Positions 15,131-19,666 of a stretch of 19,666 nucleotides of DNA are shown piece by piece; positions within the stretch are counted from its first letter, which is position 1; each line of letters starts with the position of its first letter. The translations under genes were made by a program, and so were the position numbers. The notes below the pieces were generated by a model, which ran no database searches, was not told where the DNA came from, and worked only from the letters and a program-made list of their open reading frames with translations. The DNA is from an uncultured Planctomycetia bacterium (lineage in GTDB: Bacteria; Planctomycetota; UBA1135; GCA-002686595), in the NCBI GenBank assembly GCA_937952135.1, contig CALFYL010000017.1:1-19666 (forward strand), read 5' to 3'.

Positions 15131-15676
15131 ATGAGGATCTACCTGCCGACATGTGCTGAGAACGCGGAGTTCTGCCTGCCATTGGACAAAGGTGGGTTTG
15201 ACTACATTCGAGAGCGTTTCATGGGTGGCCCGGAGACTTCCCGGTGGAAGCCTCTACGAATGCGAATCGTTCGAGAGGACGAGGGCCTGCGCCTGACGCA
15301 CTCAGATGCTCCTTGGTTCAGCTCGGACGTGCTGGTCTTCAGCGAGCGCGCGATCGATGCGTTGGAACCATTGCTCACTCAAAATGGAGAGTTGCTGCGG
15401 CTGAATTGCAGCGATCGATCTCTGTGGGCTTTCAACCCAACCCTGATCGATGCCCTGGATGTCGAGCACTCCACGGTGCGGCGGTTCAGCAGCGGCAAGC
15501 TCATGACGATTCAGAAGTACGTGTTCTTTCCGGACGCGATTGGGCGCGCGGCGGCCTTCAAGATCCCGAATCGACGTGCAAGCCCAACCTTTCTCGAGCA
15601 CGCATTCGTCGAACGATGGAGCTCGGCCGGACTCGTGGGTTTGGAGTTCGAACAGATCTGGCCGCGGGAACCGTGA
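15131..15676 (+). CDS. Imm11-type (MXAN_0049/DUF1629-like) immunity protein
   Basis: The 181-residue product resembles the Imm11 family, immunity proteins of polymorphic/contact-dependent toxin systems first named from Myxococcus MXAN_0049. Matching features are DVLVFSERAIDALEPLL, a central LWAFNPTLIDALDVEHSTVR, then RFSSGKLMTIQKYVF, and a C-terminal AAFKIPNRRASPTFLEHAFV with a VGLEFEQIW ending. No signal peptide or membrane segment is seen, as expected of a cytoplasmic antidote. AGGAAGGAAA at 15111-15120 lies 10 bases before the ATG. GC content is visibly lower than in neighbouring genes, which suggests acquisition. No toxin gene is next to it: ispG ends 41 bases upstream, and the next gene converges. 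Family assignment is from memory of the pattern. Confidence 0.7.
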   Translation: MRIYLPTCAENAEFCLPLDKGGFDYIRERFMGGPETSRWKPLRMRIVREDEGLRLTHSDAPWFSSDVLVFSERAIDALEPLLTQNGELLRLNCSDRSLWAFNPTLIDALDVEHSTVRRFSSGKLMTIQKYVFFPDAIGRAAAFKIPNRRASPTFLEHAFVERWSSAGLVGLEFEQIWPREP

Positions 15677-15738
15677 CGCAAACGACTGTTCGGAGAAGGC
15701 TGTCGGGCGCCGATCGAACGAGTGCCCGGTGAGCAGGT

Positions 15739-16971
15739 TCAAGCGCGCGAAATCGTCCGCAGGATCGCGCGCTCGATCAGATTGGCGAGTTCATCTCCGC
15801 GCACCGGGTGGTCCGCGACGTCCATCCAGCACTGGAGAATGTCGCAGCACGGAACTTCGAAACCCGTCTCGGGGCGGCTCAGGACCGCCGCGCGAAAAAG
15901 GCTTTCCGGCGTGCGCGGTTCGAGCACGTGCACATGCGCGTCGCGAGCCTCCGCTACCCGCAGCCCGAAGCGCGAGAGCGATTCGGCGTCGACGTGCTCC
16001 AAAGCAAGATGGACGGGCGCTCCAATGACGTGGTGGACGCCGAGACTGAGTGCGGCGTCGAACATCACCAGACAGGCTCGAGGAACGCCGTTCCATTCGA
16101 TCCCTGCGCCTTCCGTGGCTTGCGGCGTGCGCTCGGCAGCTCGGAACGGGTACCGCTCCAGCGCCTTGCGAATCTGGAGGTCGGGCTCACCCTGAGGAAG
16201 AGTGAAGCGAGTTGGAACGCGCTTCGGGGGTCGCTGTTGCACGGCGGCTCGCCAACGCTCGAGGAACTCGCGAACACGGACGATGCGCAGCTCGCCGCGC
16301 TGTTCGTCGAGAAAGCCTTCACCGCGCAGGCTGTGGACCCACTCGGCCGCGGTGGGCGCAGAGACTCGCGCAACCTGTGCGAGCCGCCGCGCATTTGAAA
16401 TCGAGAGCCTCGGAGCGCACATCAGTTCCGGCGGCAGCGCGCTGGCGAGCAGCACCTTCGCGAGCCATTGGCCTAAGTCGCTGAACGGATCTCGCGGACG
16501 GCGACCGGCGCTCGTCGAATCGGCCGGCCGCAAGTTATCCGTCAACCAGGACACACGCCGGAAAGCCCAGCGGTTCGACGCGTCGATCATGCCCCACGGT
16601 GAGCCGGGCGCTTCCGTGGACATGAACTCTTCGATCGCGCGCAGGCCCGCCTCCGTGATCTTGCTCACCGCGAGCACGGGCAGCGCCTCCGCCCCGCGCT
16701 CGGCCGCATGCCGGCGCGCCTGGAGCAGCGCCGCCGCGATGAGCCCTTCCAATACCGGTCGTCGATTGTCGGGGCTGATTTTCAACTCGACGGCGTACCG
16801 CGCCGCACCATGGGTGAACTCCAAGTCGGGCCCCAGCGATCGCGGAGCCGGGACCTTGGCCCCGGCATGGCGGAGGATCTCCACCAGCCGAAGGACTTGG
16901 TCGTCGTGCGTGGGTCGGGGCGAGGGCAGGGTCGGCTCCTCGGAGTAGGTTCGCCCAATAGTATCGTGCAC
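15739..16971 (-). CDS. Putative AbiEi-type winged-helix antitoxin/regulator with PD-(D/E)XK nuclease-like N-terminus
   Basis: The 410-residue product (GTG at 16971) appears to have three parts. Residues about 22-130 look like a PD-(D/E)XK fold: LGPDLEF with D49, then YAVELK with E62 and K64, a helix with Gln/Arg, and WGMIDASN. Residues about 160-235 look like a winged helix (ISNARRLAQVARVSAPTAAE, then EWVHSLRGEGFL). The C-terminal part ends CCDILQCWMDVADHPVRGDE, resembling the V-S-P-x-Q-x-Y-x-D-L end motif of AbiEi-family type IV antitoxins. No AbiEii-like nucleotidyltransferase toxin is nearby. The start lies inside an AT-rich palindromic array, so autoregulation is likely. A GTG further in (residue 30) is an alternative start. 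Function is inferred. Confidence 0.62.
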   Translation of the reverse strand: MHDTIGRTYSEEPTLPSPRPTHDDQVLRLVEILRHAGAKVPAPRSLGPDLEFTHGAARYAVELKISPDNRRPVLEGLIAAALLQARRHAAERGAEALPVLAVSKITEAGLRAIEEFMSTEAPGSPWGMIDASNRWAFRRVSWLTDNLRPADSTSAGRRPRDPFSDLGQWLAKVLLASALPPELMCAPRLSISNARRLAQVARVSAPTAAEWVHSLRGEGFLDEQRGELRIVRVREFLERWRAAVQQRPPKRVPTRFTLPQGEPDLQIRKALERYPFRAAERTPQATEGAGIEWNGVPRACLVMFDAALSLGVHHVIGAPVHLALEHVDAESLSRFGLRVAEARDAHVHVLEPRTPESLFRAAVLSRPETGFEVPCCDILQCWMDVADHPVRGDELANLIERAILRTISRA

Positions 16972-16998
16972 ACAAGATATTTTGTGTACACAAGATAC
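16961..16998 (-). promoter_or_regulatory. Operator-like array of TATCTTGTGT half-sites
   Basis: TATCTTGTGT occurs on the minus strand at 16997-16988 and again at 16979-16970, an exact direct repeat 18 bases apart. Between them, TATTTTGTGT on the plus strand (16978-16987) forms a 20-bp palindrome with the first copy, with one mismatched pair. A weaker half-site, TATCGTGCAC, lies at 16962-16971 on the plus strand. The array overlaps the start of the AbiEi-like gene and is strikingly AT-rich for this DNA. It fits a dimeric repressor site, most simply for autoregulation. Confidence 0.65.
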
Positions 16999-17186
16999 TC
17001 GCCAGCCTCAAAGCAACGAGCTCGCTGCTCCTAAGTGTAGCTGTAGCAGTGTTTTGCGAACGGCCCACTCCAGGACCGCAAGGCCCCTCGACTCGGTCGA
17101 GTGGCGCGACGCGGGTTCTGGAGCGAGCGGCTCGACGCTTGGCGCCATCGCGCGGCAAAGACCTCCACCTCGTTGCCGAACCCTGT

Positions 17187-19511
17187 TCAGCGACTCGAAG
17201 CGCTGGGAGTGGGCGGCGCGCGGAACACGAGCCGGTCGAGGTGTTCGGGGACGTCGACGGAGACCGTCGGACCGCCACTGAAAGTGGCGCGCAGCGTGAG
17301 CCGTTGGCGCGGGAGCCAAATGGAGTGAACGCGCGCGGTGTCCAGCGCGTCGAGCGCGACGACGCGGTCGGGCTCGTCGGCGGGACAGGCGGAGAGTTCC
17401 ACGATGGCGCGCGGCGAATCGAACTCGAGCTCGACGAAGCGACCTTCGCACGGCGCACGGAACTCGGGCGCGCTCGCCGGCACGTCGACCCAACCCCTGA
17501 AAAACTTGGCCGCGCCCGTGATCTCGGTCACAACGCAGCCGCGTCGAACCGTCGTGTCCGACGGGATGTGCAGTCGTCCACGCGAGTCGGCACGAAAGCC
17601 CACGCTCTCGAACTCATACTCGCGGCGAAGACGCGGCGGACGCGGGATGCGAACGACGACGTCCCCGCCGTGGAGAGGCGGGATGGTGAGCTGCGTAACC
17701 GATGCCGGCGCGGGTCCGATCCGCAGCACCAAACCTCCGTCACGGTGCTCCAGTTCCGCATCGCTTTCAGGGATCCAGCCACCGGGCAGCACGATGCCGA
17801 CGCGGGGCGGCGGCGCCTCGAACTCCCAGCGAAACCGGCCGTCTTTCACGGTGGTTTCGTAGCCTTCCACGCGAAGCGCGATCGGGCGCTGCTGTGGCGT
17901 GAGCTGCGGCCAGCCCTCGACTCGACCGTTCAGCTCGACGCAGCGCGGCGGATCGACCTTCACGTGCACTTCGCTCGCGGCGGCTACCTCGATCACTTCG
18001 CTCGCGGCAAGGCGCAGGGCGCCCTTCGTCCACACGAGCCGGTACCGACCGAGTACCAGAGGTTGGAAAACGAATCCGCCGGCGCTCGAACTGCGTTTCA
18101 AGACGCGGTCGCGATCGGCGTTCGACGAGAAGCGCAGGGCGCTCACGCCGTCGCACTCGAGCGTCCAGCCCGGTTCGATGGTCGACTCGACGAGGGCTTC
18201 GATCGAGCCCGTCCCGAGCGACCAGTCCGCGCTCGAAGTACGCAATCTCCCATCCGCGTCGATGCGCGCAGCGGGGTTCGCCAGCGTGGCAACGCCCAAG
18301 TCCGTGCTTACCAACGCGAGTTCTCGCGCGCGTTCGATGTCCGCGCGAACGAGGAGCATCGCGCCTTGGCGCGCGGGCCTAAGCCCGCGAAACGGCTCGC
18401 CGTCGAGCGCGTACGTCCACTCTCCGCGACGCGCTCCCTCCGCCTCTTCGGGCAACGTGACCCACACCACTTCGACCGCCGGCTCGAACTCGCCGCCTCC
18501 CGGCATGCACGCTTGGAAGGACGCGAACGGCGAGCCCACCGGACGCAATGGGAGCCAATCTCCGCCAAGATCCAGCGAGAGCAAGCCAAGGTCTGCCGTC
18601 AAACCGCTGAACCGAAACTGCCCGTCCTCGTCCGCGGAGGTGACGAGAGACGTCCAGCGCGAGCTTGCCGCAACACCGACGGAGGACTCCGTTGACTCCA
18701 GGCAGCGCAGCATGACTCGCCACCGACCCGCGCCCGTGGTCGGGATATCCCGCAAGCGTCCAAGCAACTCGCAGCCATCGTCCATCCGCACCCAAAGCTG
18801 GTCGCTAGCGCCCACTTTCAGCCGACGTGGATGGTCGCGAGTCGAGCGTTGGGCGCCGTCGGCCGACACGACGACGAAGAGTTCGCGCTCGGCATCCACG
18901 AGCAACTTGGCGCGTGCGACGCCCTCGCGAACGGGCGGTCCCCATGAGGGGCCAGCCGTCGCAACAGCCGCAGGATCGTCTGGATCCGGAGCGTAGCCGA
19001 CGACGACGTGGACCTCGGCGCCGGCGGAAATGCCCGTGACCGTGACTTCGAGCCAAGCGGACGGGCGGAGCACGACTCGTCCGTAGTCCAAGATCCCGTC
19101 GCCGCGGGACACGAGCGACGCCTCCGCCGACCGGAAGTGCTCGCCGCGAAGCGAGACCCCGCTCAGTGGCTCGCTCATCGGGAACTGCAACCGTCCACAA
19201 GCATCCGATCGACCTTCGAACAGCGTTCTCGCGCCCAACGTCTCGACCGCGAGTTCGAGATCGCGCCAAGGTGAGCCGTCGGGCTTGACCAGCTTCACAT
19301 TCGCGCTCCACGCACCCGCAACCGCGACGCGCGCGGAGCGAGCCTCGTCGGTCGGCAAGGTCGGACGATCTCGACTTCCCGCGCTCTCCTCGGGGCTCGG
19401 TTCGGCGCCTGGCGCTCGCGAAGCTGCCCCCGGTGGCCACACCCACCACGAGAGCGCGACCGCGAGGACGCCCGCCGCGATCAGCCAGCCCCGGTTGGTT
19501 TGGCTCGACAC
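17187..19511 (-). CDS. Large membrane-anchored exported beta-rich protein of unknown function
   Basis: The 774-residue product starts at a GTG (19511). After a short basic start comes one hydrophobic helix at about residues 8-26 (GWLIAAGVLAVALSWWVW), then a Pro/Ser/Glu-rich linker, then about 700 residues with no further membrane segment. The body is rich in Val, Arg, Gly and Asp. Recurring phrases such as VKLVKPDGSPWRDLELAVET, DEDGQFRFSGL, LGRYRLVWT and ADSRGRLHIPSDTTVR resemble carboxypeptidase-regulatory-like (Ig-type) domains strung together. I infer a signal-anchored protein displayed outside the inner membrane. I see no catalytic motif and no C-terminal sorting signal. Similar long proteins are common in planctomycete genomes, from general knowledge. 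Confidence 0.7.
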   Translation of the reverse strand: MSSQTNRGWLIAAGVLAVALSWWVWPPGAASRAPGAEPSPEESAGSRDRPTLPTDEARSARVAVAGAWSANVKLVKPDGSPWRDLELAVETLGARTLFEGRSDACGRLQFPMSEPLSGVSLRGEHFRSAEASLVSRGDGILDYGRVVLRPSAWLEVTVTGISAGAEVHVVVGYAPDPDDPAAVATAGPSWGPPVREGVARAKLLVDAERELFVVVSADGAQRSTRDHPRRLKVGASDQLWVRMDDGCELLGRLRDIPTTGAGRWRVMLRCLESTESSVGVAASSRWTSLVTSADEDGQFRFSGLTADLGLLSLDLGGDWLPLRPVGSPFASFQACMPGGGEFEPAVEVVWVTLPEEAEGARRGEWTYALDGEPFRGLRPARQGAMLLVRADIERARELALVSTDLGVATLANPAARIDADGRLRTSSADWSLGTGSIEALVESTIEPGWTLECDGVSALRFSSNADRDRVLKRSSSAGGFVFQPLVLGRYRLVWTKGALRLAASEVIEVAAASEVHVKVDPPRCVELNGRVEGWPQLTPQQRPIALRVEGYETTVKDGRFRWEFEAPPPRVGIVLPGGWIPESDAELEHRDGGLVLRIGPAPASVTQLTIPPLHGGDVVVRIPRPPRLRREYEFESVGFRADSRGRLHIPSDTTVRRGCVVTEITGAAKFFRGWVDVPASAPEFRAPCEGRFVELEFDSPRAIVELSACPADEPDRVVALDALDTARVHSIWLPRQRLTLRATFSGGPTVSVDVPEHLDRLVFRAPPTPSASSR

Positions 19512-19589
19512 GTCGCCCGCAACTCTAGCGGACCCTCTTGATCTCGATCGCTGCTTCGTTGTCGTCGTTCCGCCGAGCGCCCGGGAGGC

Positions 19590-19666
19590 TCACGCTTCGC
19601 CTCGACCGAGCGCGCGCAGCGCCTTCGCGCGAACACGTCCGCCCCACAGCGCGATGCCGAGACCGA
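19590..19666 (-). CDS. Possible 3' end of a minus-strand gene (partial)
   Basis: On the minus strand an open frame enters from the right edge and ends at a TGA (19592-19590), reading GLGIALWGGRVRAKALRALG and then RGEA. The short stretch has a plausible basic helical C-terminus with codon use like its neighbours, and it would lie 78 bases upstream of the large exported protein in the same direction. Only 25 codons are visible, so coding status is unproven and no family can be named. Confidence 0.3.
   Translation of the reverse strand, partial: GLGIALWGGRVRAKALRALGRGEA

Noticed and set aside
17012..17029. Near-palindrome AGCAACGAG/CTCGCTGCT considered as a terminator
   Set aside because: It has no loop and no adjacent T-run, and one mismatch. 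It is too weak to call more than a chance palindrome.
15677..17186. An AbiEii nucleotidyltransferase or polymorphic toxin gene to partner the antitoxin-like and immunity-like genes
   Set aside because: No frame on either strand in this stretch, or directly beside it, shows such motifs. Remaining open frames are shadows of the 15739-16971 gene.
1..19666. CRISPR arrays, tRNA or rRNA genes, insertion sequences
   Set aside because: No regularly spaced repeats, cloverleaf or rRNA-like sequence, transposase motif or terminal inverted repeats were seen by reading both strands.

Overview
The window is GC-rich throughout, roughly two thirds G+C or more by eye. It reads as a stretch of chromosome from a flagellated Gram-negative-type bacterium. 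Three things point weakly to a deep-branching, high-GC planctomycete-like lineage. Shine-Dalgarno sites are sparse, a long membrane-anchored beta-rich protein resembles carboxypeptidase-regulatory-domain proteins, and the motility genes are divergent while their order resembles the spirochaete flgB-fliM operon. No rRNA or species marker is present, so this placement is an inference.

Positions 1-11057 hold one long plus-strand flagellar operon: flgC (5' end cut off), fliE, fliF, fliG, fliH, fliI, fliJ, a FlbB/MotE-like membrane coiled-coil gene, motA, motB, a second motB-like gene, fliL, a divergent fliM and fliN. Together they encode the proximal rod, the MS ring, the C-ring switch, the export ATPase complex and the stator. 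Gaps are short, and fliG/fliH, fliH/fliI and fliJ/flbB-like overlap, which suggests translational coupling. The only sizeable internal gap, before motA, holds a perfect 14-bp inverted repeat. Several parts depart from the textbook. FliG lacks the EHPQ signature and one torque residue. FliM has no recognisable CheY-binding N-terminus. FliL carries about 90 extra residues. Two MotB paralogues follow one MotA.

Positions 11072-15089 are housekeeping. A minus-strand FAD-dependent oxidoreductase of the DAO family converges on fliN. A 404-bp gene-free gap follows, with two strong hairpins, one of which is a good intrinsic terminator for the minus strand. Next is a minus-strand membrane-anchored endonuclease/exonuclease/phosphatase protein, divergent from plus-strand ispG of the MEP isoprenoid pathway.

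Positions 15131-17000 look like accessory DNA. There is an Imm11-type immunity gene with visibly lower GC and no partner toxin. Converging on it is a minus-strand gene that appears to join a PD-(D/E)XK nuclease-like N-terminus to an AbiEi-type winged-helix antitoxin/regulator. That gene starts inside an AT-rich cluster of TATCTTGTGT-like half-sites which resembles an autoregulatory operator.

Positions 17187-19511 encode a 774-residue membrane-anchored exported beta-rich protein of unknown function on the minus strand. The last 77 bases may hold the 3' end of another minus-strand gene.
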